From Odoribacter sp. (GTDB lineage: Bacteria; Bacteroidota; Bacteroidia; Bacteroidales; Prolixibacteraceae), in the NCBI GenBank assembly GCA_013824715.1, contig PNOH01000037.1, positions 1-44,043 of the forward strand: 44,043 nt of DNA, written 5' to 3'. A model generated the notes under the pieces. The model worked only from the letters and a program-made list of their open reading frames with translations, searched no databases and was not told the origin of the DNA. How positions within the stretch are numbered: position 1 is the first letter of the stretch; every line of letters starts with the position of its first letter. Of this stretch, positions 7,758 through 15,983 are shown piece by piece. A program made the position numbers and the translations under genes.

Positions 7758-8573
7758 ATGTCAGTCCACAAAGAAATCAAGCGTGTTACCACGCATGTGC
7801 TTGCAGAAATGAAGCTAAAAGGCGAAAAAATTGCCATGCTTACCTCGTACGATTACAGCATGGCCAGGTTGGTTGATCAGGCAGGGATTGACATTATCCT
7901 GGTCGGAGATTCGGCTTCCAATGTAATGGCCGGTAACGAAACGACTTTGCCTATTACCCTCGATCAGATGATTTATCATGGCAAATCAGTTGTACGGGCA
8001 GTAACCCGCGCATTAGTAGTGGTTGATATGCCTTTCGGAACCTATCAGGGGAACTCTCTCGAAGCGCTGAACTCGGCTATTAAAATCATGAAAGTAACGC
8101 ATGCTGATGCCGTGAAGGTGGAAGGCGGAAAAGAAATTATTGAATCGGTTGAGCGTATCTTGTCGGCAGGTATCCCGGTTATGGGTCATTTGGGACTGAT
8201 GCCCCAATCAATCAATAAATACGGAACCTACGTCGTTCGTGCCAAAGAAGAAGTTGAGGCTAAAAAGCTGATTGAAGATGCCAAACTGCTTGAGGAGGCT
8301 GGCTGTTTTGCCATTGTGCTGGAAAAAATTCCCGCAGAATTGGGAGCAAAGGTTGCCAAATTATTAAAAATCCCGGTCATTGGAATTGGCGCAGGGGGCG
8401 GTGTTGATGGACAAGTATTGGTTATTCATGACATGCTGGGGATTACACAGACTTTTTCACCACGTTTCCTGAGAAGGTATTTGAACCTGGCAGAAGAGAT
8501 TCAGGGAGCAGTGAACCACTATGTGCAGGACGTCAAGTCACAGGATTTTCCTAACGAACGGGAACAATATTAA
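7758..8573 (+). CDS. panB: 3-methyl-2-oxobutanoate hydroxymethyltransferase
   Basis: PanB (271 residues) makes ketopantoate from 2-oxoisovalerate and methylene-tetrahydrofolate, the first committed step of pantothenate and CoA synthesis. Seen in sequence: the conserved opening ML(T)SYDYSMA, the metal/substrate site [23 protein letters not shown], the DAVKVEGG loop, GHLGLMPQ, and the catalytic-Glu region [10 protein letters not shown], then [15 protein letters not shown]. Length matches the family. ATG 7758 begins the conserved [16 protein letters not shown] at 7743 is less likely. It is monocistronic by position, followed by an imperfect intergenic hairpin. No other pan gene is nearby. Confidence 0.97.
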   Translation: MSVHKEIKRVTTHVLAEMKLKGEKIAMLTSYDYSMARLVDQAGIDIILVGDSASNVMAGNETTLPITLDQMIYHGKSVVRAVTRALVVVDMPFGTYQGNSLEALNSAIKIMKVTHADAVKVEGGKEIIESVERILSAGIPVMGHLGLMPQSINKYGTYVVRAKEEVEAKKLIEDAKLLEEAGCFAIVLEKIPAELGAKVAKLLKIPVIGIGAGGGVDGQVLVIHDMLGITQTFSPRFLRRYLNLAEEIQGAVNHYVQDVKSQDFPNEREQY

Positions 8574-8634
8574 GAGTTACGGGATACAGGTTACGAGTTT
8601 TCCAACCCGAAACACGCAACCCGAAACATGTAAC
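8574..8634. repeat. Imperfect hairpin of GTTACGGGTT-type words
   Basis: The spacer between panB and the pseudouridine synthase consists of two arms of degenerate words. The left arm contains GTTAC, GGTTACGAGTT; the right arm contains AACCCGAAACACGCAACCCG and ends GTAAC. The arms pair imperfectly over about 25 bp. It belongs to the same word family as 11932-11976 and 12426-12484. It may act as a terminator-like structure. Confidence 0.6.
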
Positions 8635-8694
8635 ATTTTCTGCCAACTGCGACAGAACACAGTTACTTGCTGTTTATAAATTAAAATACTGAAG

Positions 8695-9384
8695 ATGGAA
8701 ATCATTTACGAAGACAATCATATTATCGCTGTTAACAAAGCTTGTGGCGAGATCGTTCAGGGCGATAAAAGTGGCGATGTAACTTTAATTGACGAGGTTA
8801 AAGAGTACGTTCGGGTAAAATACAAGAAGCCCGGCGAAGCGTATCTTGGATCGCCGCACCGGCTCGACCGGCCTACTTCGGGAGTGGTGCTTTTCGCCCG
8901 GACCAGCAAAGCGCTTACCCGCCTGAATGAAATGTTTCAGGACAAGGACGCCATGAAAAAAACCTATTGGGCCGTGGTTGACAAACTTCCGGAGTTGGAA
9001 GAAGGAACATTGCACCACTGGATTTTGAAGAACGAAGAGAAAAACAAATCGCACGCCCACAATAAAGAACGCAAAGGTTCAAAAGAAGCCATTATGCACT
9101 ACCGTCATGTGGCCGCGCTCAACCATTACCATTTGCTCGAAATTGACCTGAAAACCGGACGCCACCACCAGATTCGCGCCCAGCTCAACCGCATTGGCCT
9201 GCACATCAAAGGCGACCTGAAATACGGGGCTGCCCGAAGCAACGAAAATGCAGGTATTCATTTACATGCCCGCAAAATCGAATTCATCCATCCGGTGACC
9301 AAACTGCCCGTTAAAATTGTGGCAAAACCACCCAAAGATCCGATCTGGAACGACCTGGTACAGATTGATTATTTGAAAGATTAA
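8695..9384 (+). CDS. RluA-family RNA pseudouridine synthase, short form
   Basis: This 229-residue pseudouridine synthase isomerises specific uridines in rRNA or tRNA. It starts directly at the catalytic domain (IIYEDNHIIAVNKACGEIVQGD) with no S4 domain. The active-site motif HRLDRPTSGVVLFARTSKA (about residues 54-72) contains the catalytic Asp of HRLD. The late motif LKTGRHHQIRAQLNRIGLHIKGDLKYG is also present. Target position cannot be inferred. It has its own weak terminator downstream and a spacer hairpin upstream, so it is probably a single transcript. A second, S4-containing paralogue is at 30498-31355. Confidence 0.92.
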   Translation: MEIIYEDNHIIAVNKACGEIVQGDKSGDVTLIDEVKEYVRVKYKKPGEAYLGSPHRLDRPTSGVVLFARTSKALTRLNEMFQDKDAMKKTYWAVVDKLPELEEGTLHHWILKNEEKNKSHAHNKERKGSKEAIMHYRHVAALNHYHLLEIDLKTGRHHQIRAQLNRIGLHIKGDLKYGAARSNENAGIHLHARKIEFIHPVTKLPVKIVAKPPKDPIWNDLVQIDYLKD

Positions 9385-9438
9385 AGCTTTTACTGATTCA
9401 TAAGACTACAATTCATTTCATCATTTGCTATTACAATT

Positions 9439-9460
9439 CGGTGGCTGACCGGCTTTTTTT
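9439..9460 (+). terminator. Weak intrinsic terminator after the pseudouridine synthase gene
   Basis: CGGT-GGCTG-ACCG (9439-9451) forms only a 4-bp stem but is followed by GC and seven T residues (9454-9460). Position between two plus-strand genes fits. Confidence 0.45.
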
Positions 9461-9547
9461 ATCGGGTTTTATAACTAATTTCGCATCGATACGGAACTCT
9501 TGATCCGATCTTCAAATAAAATTTTTCGGGCAGCAAAAATTACTATT

Positions 9548-10675
9548 ATGGATGATCTGAATTTGGTTGATCGCGGTTGTTGCAACGGACACGGGGGAAC
9601 CTGCTCTAAACTAAATGTTTATGATTGGCTGGACGATGTGATCAACATTGCGAATCCGACTGATTTGGTTGAAGTCCGGTTTAAGAATACAAGAAAGGAT
9701 TATTTCAGAAATGTAAACAACCTTAAGCTGAATTCAGGCGATATTATTGCTGTTGAAGCAAATCCAGGCCACGATATCGGTATTGTAACTTTGACCGGCG
9801 ACCTGGTTCTTGAGCAAATGAAAAAGCACAAGGTAACACTGATCAATGGTGAAATCCGTAAAATATACCGCAAAGCCAAACAGGCCGATATCGAAAAATG
9901 GAAGGAAGCCATTGCCCTCGAACATCAAACCATGCTTCAATCGAGGCAGATTGCCCTTGAACTGAAATTGAACATGAAGATTGGCGATGTCGAATATCAG
10001 GGCGACAGGACCAAAGCGATTTTTTATTACCTGGCCGACGACCGTGTTGACTTTCGCCAGCTCATCAAAGTTCTGGCCGATACCTTCAGGATACGTATTG
10101 AAATGAAACAGATCGGCGCGCGTCAGGAAGCTGGCCGGATTGGGGGAATTGGACCTTGCGGACGCGAAATCTGTTGTGCTTCGTGGATCAATAATTTTGT
10201 ATCGGTCACAACCAACGCAGCCCGTTATCAGGATATCTCGCTTAATCCGCAAAAGCTAGCCGGACAGTGCGGAAAACTCAAATGTTGCCTCAACTTCGAA
10301 GTGGACACTTATCTCGATGCACAAAAAGATTTTCCACCAACCAATATTGCCCTTGAGGCCGAGAATGGATCCTTCCAGTACCAGAAAGCTGATATTTTCA
10401 GCCGGATTTACTGGTATTCGCTGATTGGCGATAAATCGGGCAACTTTATTCCCGTTCCGGTTGACCGGGTGAAGGATATCATCAGGCAAAACCAGAAAGG
10501 TAAAAAGGTAAGCCGTATTGCCCAGGAATTTGAAACCAAACCAGTCGTAGAAAAATTAGAATTTGAGGCTGGCTCCGACCGTGATATGATCACCCGGTTT
10601 GATGATCCTAAAAATACAAGTAATAAAAAACGCAACAATAATAACCGCCGCCGTAAATTTAAACCAAAATCATGA
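9548..10675 (+). CDS. ricT: PSP1-domain protein, RicT (YaaT) homologue
   Basis: This 376-residue protein is of the PSP1/RicT family; in Bacillus RicT joins RicA and RicF in an Fe-S complex that stimulates RNase Y. Cysteine clusters are conserved: CCNGHGGTC near the N-terminus (about 10-18), GPCGREICCASW (about 199-210) and GQCGKLKCCLNFE (about 239-251). The C-terminal 25 residues are a basic, Asn/Arg-rich tail (NKKRNNNNRRRKFKPKS), suggestive of nucleic-acid contact. ATG 9548 is chosen since MDDLNLVDRGCCNG is the conserved opening. It overlaps gldH by 4 nt (ATGA), so the two are translationally coupled; this pairing is common in Bacteroidota. Confidence 0.9.
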   Translation: MDDLNLVDRGCCNGHGGTCSKLNVYDWLDDVINIANPTDLVEVRFKNTRKDYFRNVNNLKLNSGDIIAVEANPGHDIGIVTLTGDLVLEQMKKHKVTLINGEIRKIYRKAKQADIEKWKEAIALEHQTMLQSRQIALELKLNMKIGDVEYQGDRTKAIFYYLADDRVDFRQLIKVLADTFRIRIEMKQIGARQEAGRIGGIGPCGREICCASWINNFVSVTTNAARYQDISLNPQKLAGQCGKLKCCLNFEVDTYLDAQKDFPPTNIALEAENGSFQYQKADIFSRIYWYSLIGDKSGNFIPVPVDRVKDIIRQNQKGKKVSRIAQEFETKPVVEKLEFEAGSDRDMITRFDDPKNTSNKKRNNNNRRRKFKPKS

Positions 10676-11142
10676 AGCAATTTTTCTACCTTTTTTTATG
10701 CATTCTTCTGATGGCTGGCATCTTTTCGTGCGACCGGAAAAGGGTTTTCGAATCGTACTATGAACTGGATAAAAAAGGATGGCATAAAGATTCGGTCGTG
10801 GTTTTTAATCTTACGCTTACCGATACCATTAAAAACAATAATTTGTATGTAAACATCCGTAACAAGGGAACCTATGCTTACAGCAACCTGTGGCTTTTCC
10901 TGACTATTGGCTCGCCCGATGGAGCGCTGAGGACCGACACCGTTGAGTTTACCCTGGCCGAACCTTCGGGCAAATGGAAGGGCAGCGGAGTTGGCGGCTT
11001 ACACGACAACCATATTCTGTATAAGAAGAGCGTTTATTTTCCGCATAAAGGAAATTACACCTTCAGTATCAAACAGGGAATGCGTGACAACGTGCTGGAA
11101 GGAATTCGCGATGTGGGCATCCGAATTGAAAAAACGTATTAA
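10672..11142 (+). CDS. gldH: Gliding-motility lipoprotein GldH
   Basis: This 156-residue lipoprotein has signal peptide MKQFFYLFLCILLMAGIFSC with lipobox GIFSC and lipidated Cys20. It is followed by the GldH pattern (FESYYELDKKGWHKDSVVVFNLTLTDT..., LYVNIRNKGTYAYSNLWLFL, DTVEFTLAEPSGKWKGSGVGGLHDN). In Flavobacterium GldH is needed for gliding and is linked to the type IX secretion system; non-gliding Bacteroidales keep it too. It starts inside the ricT stop codon and is followed 9 nt later by trmB, so ricT-gldH-trmB form one unit. A T9SS sorting-domain remnant elsewhere in the window fits a T9SS-bearing organism. Confidence 0.9.
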   Translation: MKQFFYLFLCILLMAGIFSCDRKRVFESYYELDKKGWHKDSVVVFNLTLTDTIKNNNLYVNIRNKGTYAYSNLWLFLTIGSPDGALRTDTVEFTLAEPSGKWKGSGVGGLHDNHILYKKSVYFPHKGNYTFSIKQGMRDNVLEGIRDVGIRIEKTY

Positions 11143-11151
11143 CACAAAATA

Positions 11152-11892
11152 GTGGGGAAAAATAAACTTACCAAATTTGCAGAGCTGAACACTTACGAAC
11201 ATGTGGTTCAGATTTCCTACAAAAAATTGTTGTCCGAAAAATTTAAATATAAGGGAAAATGGGCCGAAGCCTTTTTCGGGAACAATAATCCTATTATTCT
11301 TGAATTGGGATGCGGCAAGGGCGAATATACCGTAAAACTGGCCAGTCATTTTCCTGAATGCAACTTCATCGGCCTCGACATCAAAGGTGCGCGGATGTGG
11401 GTTGGAGCAACTCAGGGGAAAGAACTTGGATTAAAGAATGTTGGCTTTTTGCGCACAAATATCGAAAATATCCGGCTGTTTTTTGCTGAAAGCGAAATTG
11501 CTGAAATATGGCTCACCTTTCCTGACCCACAGATGAAAAAGACACGAAAACGGCTGACGGCAACCAATTTCATTGAAAATTACCGGCAGATTATGGTCCC
11601 GAATGGGATCATTCACCTGAAATCGGATAGTAATTTTATGTACCGTTACACCGAAGCCATGGTCGCTGAAAATCGGTTCGAACTGATCCGGAAAACCGAA
11701 GATTTGTATCACACTGAACTTCACGATGAAGTCCTCTCGATAAAAACCTTCTATGAAACGCAATGGCTCGACCGTGGACTGAGCATCAAATATCTGGCCT
11801 TCAGGCTCAGCCATCAAAATCCACTGATTGAACCTGAAGTTGAAATTGAAAAAGATCCGTACCGGAGCTTTGGGCGAAATGCGAAAGAATAA
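11152..11892 (+). CDS. trmB: tRNA (guanine-N7-)-methyltransferase TrmB
   Basis: TrmB (246 residues) methylates G46 in the variable loop of tRNAs using S-adenosylmethionine. The SAM-binding motif ELGCGKGEYTVKLA is at about residues 50-63, FIGLDIKGARMW follows, and the catalytic/tRNA-binding motif WLTFPDPQMKKTRKRL is typical. Start is GTG at 11152 (GTGGGGAAAAATAAAC), giving MGKNKLTKFAELNTYEHV, the usual family N-terminus; no in-frame ATG fits. It is the last gene of the ricT-gldH-trmB unit, with a 9-nt gap from gldH. Confidence 0.95.
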   Translation: MGKNKLTKFAELNTYEHVVQISYKKLLSEKFKYKGKWAEAFFGNNNPIILELGCGKGEYTVKLASHFPECNFIGLDIKGARMWVGATQGKELGLKNVGFLRTNIENIRLFFAESEIAEIWLTFPDPQMKKTRKRLTATNFIENYRQIMVPNGIIHLKSDSNFMYRYTEAMVAENRFELIRKTEDLYHTELHDEVLSIKTFYETQWLDRGLSIKYLAFRLSHQNPLIEPEVEIEKDPYRSFGRNAKE

Positions 11893-11900
11893 AAAAGTAT

Positions 11901-12024
11901 TCAGTGGTCAGTCGCAGTTGGCAGTAGGAATGTTACGAGTTACGGGATACATGTTTCGGGGAAACCAACTCGTAACCAGTAACCCGCGCCATACCTGGAA
12001 CTTGAAATTTGAAACCTGGAACTC
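11901..12024. repeat. Spacer built of degenerate dispersed words
   Basis: The spacer between trmB and the alkyltransferase-like gene holds three word types seen elsewhere in the window: AGTGGTCAGTCGCAGTTGGCAGT (near 11902-11924; an inverted relative lies at 23243-23270), GTTACGAGTT (11932-11941) with perfect inverted copy AACTCGTAAC (11967-11976), and CTTGAAATTTGAAACCTGGAAC (12001-12022). No ORF or RNA family is recognised. Confidence 0.55.
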
Positions 12025-12029
12025 TTTTT

Positions 12030-12362
12030 ATGAGTGATTTCTATGATAAAGTATATGATGTTGTCCGCCTGATTCCCCCAGGAAAAGTAACCAGCTACGG
12101 AGCCATTGCTGCTTATCTTGGATCGGCGCAATCATCACGCATGGTGGGTTGGGCCATGAACAATGCGCATGTTCAGGAAAAATACGTACCGGCTCACCGG
12201 GTTGTAAACCGAAACGGATTGCTAACCGGCAAACACCATTTTGGCTCGTTAACCATCATGCAGGAATTGCTCGAAGCTGAAGGAATCACTATAGTTGACG
12301 ACCAGATTGTTTGTTTTCAGAAACATTTCTGGAACCCAATGATTGAACTTGACATGGAATAG
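12030..12362 (+). CDS. Alkyltransferase-like protein (ATL; MGMT-fold DNA-binding protein)
   Basis: This 110-residue protein consists only of the DNA-binding/active-site domain of O6-alkylguanine-DNA alkyltransferases (YDVVRLIPPGKVTSYGAIAAYLG...). The active-site PCHRV is replaced by PAHRV, with Ala55 in place of the acceptor Cys; Arg57 and the following VVNRNG are kept. ATLs bind O6-alkylguanine, flip it and hand the lesion to nucleotide excision repair rather than removing the alkyl group (known for fission yeast Atl1 and E. coli YbaZ). The C-terminal stretch (HFWNPMIELDME) is not a motif I recognise. ATG 12030 gives the conserved start. It is flanked on both sides by word-type hairpin spacers. 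Confidence 0.9.
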   Translation: MSDFYDKVYDVVRLIPPGKVTSYGAIAAYLGSAQSSRMVGWAMNNAHVQEKYVPAHRVVNRNGLLTGKHHFGSLTIMQELLEAEGITIVDDQIVCFQKHFWNPMIELDME

Positions 12363-12425
12363 TTTGTTTTTAATGAGGAAGTGAGCTGATTAGTTTATCG
12401 TTTTGAAAGTTGTTTTTTGTTAAGA

Positions 12426-12484
12426 GTTACAGGTTGCGTGTTACGGGTTGTAAGTTGTCCAACCCGAAACTCGCAACCCGGAAC
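12426..12484. repeat. Imperfect 25-bp hairpin of GTTACGGGTTGCG-type words
   Basis: Arms 12426-12450 and 12460-12484 pair at 21 of 25 positions around a 9-nt loop. The left arm reads GTTACAGGTTGCG..., and the complement of the right arm reads GTTCCGGGTTGCG.... It lies between the ATL gene and the mrp gene and is the cleanest example of this word family here. Confidence 0.7.
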
Positions 12485-12537
12485 ATACGTAATAGCCAGA
12501 TTGCATGTTAAATAAGTGACTAAATAAAAAGAAAAAT

Positions 12538-13653
12538 ATGACAGAAATACCACGTAAATTCATAGTTCCCAAAAATGTTACCGACGCTTTGCGGACAGTC
12601 ATTTTCCCCGGAAGTAATCAGGATGTTGTGTCGCTCGACATGGCCCAGGAAATCAGGGTCGCCGGAAAAAAAATCAGCTTTTCGCTGGTTTTCCAGCGAT
12701 CGGACGACCCGAATATGAAGGCTGTAATTACAGCTTGCGAAGATGCCATTCTGGCCCAGCTTGGCCCGGATGTTGAAATTACGGGAAACATCACTGCAAA
12801 AGCCATTCACCAGATGGAACGCCCGATCCTTCCCGGAGTAAAAAACCTGATCGCTATAGCTTCAGGAAAAGGAGGGGTGGGAAAATCAACAATTGCAGTT
12901 AACCTGGCCATTGCCCTGGCAAAAACAGGAGCAAAAGTAGGCTTGATTGATGCAGACATTTTCGGACCGTCAATCCCAAAAATGTTTGGAGTTGAGGATA
13001 CCAAACCGGCAGGAATCCGGGTTGACGGAAAAGAACGAATACAACCCATCAGTAAATTTGGCGTCAGTTTTTTATCCGTCGGGTTTTTTGTTGCCACCGA
13101 AGATGCAGTTGTATGGCGCGGCCCAATGGCTTCGAAGGCGCTCAGCCAATTGATTACAGACGGCAACTGGGGAACACTCGATTATTTGCTTTTCGACCTT
13201 CCTCCCGGAACCAGCGACATTCACCTGACCCTGGTGCAAACCGTTCCGGTAACCGGGGCCATTATAGTTACCACTCCTCAGGATGTGGCACTGGCCGATG
13301 TCATTCGGGGAGTCAACATGTTTAAAGGAAAGGGCGTTGATGTGCCTGTACTCGGATTAATAGAAAACATGGCCTGGTTTACCCCGGAAGAACTACCTGA
13401 CAACAAATATTACATTTTTGGTAAGGATGGCGGCCTGAAACTGGCCGAAAAACTTGAATTGTCATTGCTCGGACAAGTACCCATTGTACAGGGAATCCGC
13501 GAAGGTGGCGATTCAGGAAATCCGGTGGCTTTCGACGAGGCCACAACCATCGGAAAAGTTTTTTCTGAAATTGCGGCCAATGTAATTCGTGAAGTTGAAA
13601 AACGGAATGAAAATCAGTATCCTACCCAAAAAGTAAAGGTTAGTCGAAAATAG
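12538..13653 (+). CDS. Mrp/ApbC-family P-loop ATPase, Fe-S cluster carrier
   Basis: This 371-residue protein is of the Mrp/NBP35 family, thought to carry or transfer Fe-S clusters. An N-terminal MIP18 (DUF59) domain occupies residues 1-90. The deviant Walker A KGGVGKST is at 111-118, followed by GLIDADIFGPSIPKMFGV and LLFDLPPGTSDIHLTLVQ. The C-terminal CxxC that binds the cluster in E. coli Mrp and yeast Nbp35 is absent: the corresponding segment reads ENMAWFTPEELPDNKYYIFGKDGG, with no cysteine. This variant seems usual for Bacteroidota Mrp proteins, from recollection. It is a single gene; a hairpin spacer lies upstream and a dispersed repeat downstream. Confidence 0.93.
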   Translation: MTEIPRKFIVPKNVTDALRTVIFPGSNQDVVSLDMAQEIRVAGKKISFSLVFQRSDDPNMKAVITACEDAILAQLGPDVEITGNITAKAIHQMERPILPGVKNLIAIASGKGGVGKSTIAVNLAIALAKTGAKVGLIDADIFGPSIPKMFGVEDTKPAGIRVDGKERIQPISKFGVSFLSVGFFVATEDAVVWRGPMASKALSQLITDGNWGTLDYLLFDLPPGTSDIHLTLVQTVPVTGAIIVTTPQDVALADVIRGVNMFKGKGVDVPVLGLIENMAWFTPEELPDNKYYIFGKDGGLKLAEKLELSLLGQVPIVQGIREGGDSGNPVAFDEATTIGKVFSEIAANVIREVEKRNENQYPTQKVKVSRK

Positions 13654-13733
13654 AAGAAAATGCTCTAATTTTCTCCGTAGTAGTCCCTCGGTTGGGGAAA
13701 TACAGCCCATGAATGAATAACGGGCGGTCTTCA

Positions 13734-13833
13734 GCACCATCGGTGCGAAATATTTATAGAGAGAATGATGTGCGATGAAAATCGTCCGTGAGACGAAACA
13801 GAACAAAGCTTTGACCTATTTTCGGACGAAACA
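13734..13833 (+). repeat. Dispersed hairpin repeat, copy A
   Basis: It contains the mini-hairpin GCACC-ATC-GGTGC (13734-13746), then AAATATTTATAGA (13748-13760), then an outer stem CGTCCG (13783-13788) / CGGACG (13823-13828) enclosing about 34 nt (GAGACGAAACAGAACAA..., TTGAC). The stretch 13748-13833 aligns closely with the complement of 30262-30348. Sequence around it (13672-13733) holds further CCC/GGG inverted pieces. It occupies the 460-bp gap between mrp and the ROK kinase gene, in which no ORF is supported. Confidence 0.8.
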
Positions 13834-14058
13834 GAATCAGCCTTCAAAAAAGTAGAATTACATAATAGATCAATAGTAATAGAAAAAGTAAAATGTGAAA
13901 TCAATTTCCCGTAGGCCCTAACGGCAAACAAAACCAATACAATTTTATCAGTTTCTTAATTTCAGGAAATAATTGCCGGAACATTTTGCCTGATCAGCTA
14001 GTTCCTTTCTTTTTTCCATCAAACCGGAAGCTGTTCCAAAACTATTGGATTAAATTTT

Positions 14059-14066
14059 TAAATTTG
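14059..14066 (+). promoter_or_regulatory. Putative -7 box of the ROK kinase gene
   Basis: TAAATTTG matches TAnnTTTG exactly and lies 46 bp before the ATG at 14113, a usual leader length. A -33 candidate GTTC at 14033-14036 is weak and 22 bp away. Confidence 0.45.
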
Positions 14067-14112
14067 TTCGACTTGGAAAAGCTCGGGTAAACAAACTAAA
14101 TAAACTAAATAC

Positions 14113-15099
14113 ATGAAAAAAGTAGCAATTGGTGTTGATATTGGCGGAACGAATACCGCCATTGGCATAGTTGATGATCTGGGTAATGTCATACTGAAAG
14201 ATAACATTGCAACCCCTACAGATGGTGATGTAGATCGTTATGTGGATGATTTATCTGTAGCCATACATGAATTGATTAATTCAGCCAAACTTGTAAATCC
14301 TGAACTGGATGTTTTGGGAATCGGGATTGGAGCCCCGAATGGAAACTACTATGCCGGAACCATTGAATATGCTGCAAACCTGGCTTTTAAAGGAATCGTT
14401 CCTTTAGTAAAACTTCTTAAAGTTAAATTTCCTGAATTTCAGGCTATTGCTTTGACGAATGATGCCAACGCTGCAGCTATAGGTGAAATGATTTACGGAG
14501 GCGCCAAAGGAATGAAAAACTTTGTCATGTTCACGCTCGGAACCGGAGTTGGTAGCGGAATTGTTGTAAATGGCGACCTGGTATATGGAAGCGATGGTTT
14601 TGCCGGGGAATGCGGACATACCACACTTTTCCCTGATGGCAGGCTTTGTGGCTGCGGGTTACGCGGACACATGGAAGCATACTGCTCGGCTCCCGGAATG
14701 AAACGGACTGCATTCGAACTATTGGCAAAATACAATGCGACCAACAGTTTACTGGCTAATAAATCGTTTAACGAACTCGATTCAAAAGCGATATTTGAAG
14801 CCGCTGAAAAAGGAGATCAGATAGCCAATGAAGTGTTTGAACTTACCGGAAAATGGTTGGGAATCAGTTTTGCTGATACTGCCCACCACCTGAGTCCCGA
14901 AGCCATCTTCATGTTTGGAGGACCAACAGCAGCAGGCGACTATATTTTCAAACCAACGAAAGAAAGCATGGAGCAGAATTTGTTAACAACATTCAAAAAT
15001 AAGATCAAAATCCTCCCATCGCAGTTAAAACCTGGCGATGCTCCTATCGTAGGCGCCAGCGCCTTGGTTTACAAAGAAATAGAAAAATTGAATGTTTAA
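14113..15099 (+). CDS. ROK-family sugar kinase, probable glucokinase
   Basis: This 328-residue ROK protein has the N-terminal ATP-phosphate motif GVDIGGTNTAIGIVD (residues 8-22). It also has the ADP/sugar site ALTNDANAAAIGEM with the catalytic Asp of NDAN, the second glycine-rich FTLGTGVGSGIV, and the ROK zinc motif GECGHTTLFPDGRLCGCGLRGHMEAYCS. It lacks the N-terminal HTH of ROK repressors, so it is an enzyme rather than a regulator. Glucose is the likely substrate, by resemblance to Bacteroidota glucokinases; N-acetylmannosamine or others remain possible. It has a predicted promoter, and no carbohydrate-uptake genes adjoin it. Confidence 0.9.
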   Translation: MKKVAIGVDIGGTNTAIGIVDDLGNVILKDNIATPTDGDVDRYVDDLSVAIHELINSAKLVNPELDVLGIGIGAPNGNYYAGTIEYAANLAFKGIVPLVKLLKVKFPEFQAIALTNDANAAAIGEMIYGGAKGMKNFVMFTLGTGVGSGIVVNGDLVYGSDGFAGECGHTTLFPDGRLCGCGLRGHMEAYCSAPGMKRTAFELLAKYNATNSLLANKSFNELDSKAIFEAAEKGDQIANEVFELTGKWLGISFADTAHHLSPEAIFMFGGPTAAGDYIFKPTKESMEQNLLTTFKNKIKILPSQLKPGDAPIVGASALVYKEIEKLNV

Positions 15100-15170
15100 A
15101 AATTGTTAATGGTTCAGGTTGTCTGGTTCAATTTTCATAGCTTCACCAACAAAACAAATCAAACAGAAGC

Positions 15171-15983
15171 TTGAAAAACATAAAAAGACATATCTGTTTT
15201 TGCCTTATTTTCGTCCTTTCTCTGAGTTTTACGTCTCAGAAAGCAGTTGCTTTACCAATCCTGAAGAAGGTAAAATACAGCTACCTTTTGCATATTCCGG
15301 AAGATTACGGTAAAGATACTTACAAAAAATGGCCGGTTATTTTTTACCTGCACGGACGGCATGCAAGTGGTAAAAACCTGGAAAGTCTGGAGCGATACGG
15401 ATTGCCATATTATCTGTCAAAAGGCAAGAAAATGGACTTCATCGTGGTTTCGCCACAATGTCCGTGGAATAAAAACTGGTCCTCTGAAGACTGGTTTAAT
15501 CCGGTTTACGACGAGGTAGCAGCCAGACTAAAAGTTGACGATTCGCGTGTTTACCTCATTGGCATGAGCATGGGAGGTTTCGGAACATGGGAACTCGCAG
15601 CCAGAATGCCCGATCGGTTTGCAGCTATTTCGCCCATGTGTGGAGGCGCAAATGTGAAATGGGCCGATCGGCTAAGCAAAATTCCGGCCTGGGTATTTCA
15701 CGGAACTGCCGACCGTCAAATACCAGTCAGCCGTTCTGAAATAATGGTTAAAGCATTGGAAAAGTTAAAAGCTGAGGTGAAATTTTCGCGTTTAACAAAT
15801 CAGGGACACGACATTAGCAAACAATTTAATAACGACGAGTTATACAGTTGGCTACTTAAACATTCACTCGAAAAATTACCATTCTGGCAGGAAACTCTCC
15901 CGTTCCTGAAAACAATCGCGGTTAAACAAGTTTCAGTTTCACCGCCGTTACGATCACACGCAGGATTGGCATTGGTACAATGA
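15171..15983 (+). CDS. Secreted alpha/beta-hydrolase (esterase / prolyl-oligopeptidase-like)
   Basis: This 270-residue exported hydrolase has the nucleophile elbow GMSMGGFG (Ser of GxSxG). The acid lies in [12 protein letters not shown] and the catalytic His in NQGHDI. The oxyanion region reads [14 protein letters not shown]. It resembles the LpqC/PHB-depolymerase-like group of putative esterases found as add-on domains in carbohydrate-esterase systems; the substrate is unknown. The N-terminus ([26 protein letters not shown]) is a signal peptide. The only usable start is TTG at 15171. It overlaps yidD by 4 nt (ATGA), so the two are translationally coupled. The last 25 residues are Pro/Ser-rich and probably not part of the fold. 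Confidence 0.82.
   Translation: MKNIKRHICFCLIFVLSLSFTSQKAVALPILKKVKYSYLLHIPEDYGKDTYKKWPVIFYLHGRHASGKNLESLERYGLPYYLSKGKKMDFIVVSPQCPWNKNWSSEDWFNPVYDEVAARLKVDDSRVYLIGMSMGGFGTWELAARMPDRFAAISPMCGGANVKWADRLSKIPAWVFHGTADRQIPVSRSEIMVKALEKLKAEVKFSRLTNQGHDISKQFNNDELYSWLLKHSLEKLPFWQETLPFLKTIAVKQVSVSPPLRSHAGLALVQ

Noticed and set aside
9734-10252. 172-codon minus-strand frame inside ricT
   Set aside because: Antisense shadow; the plus strand carries conserved Cys clusters.
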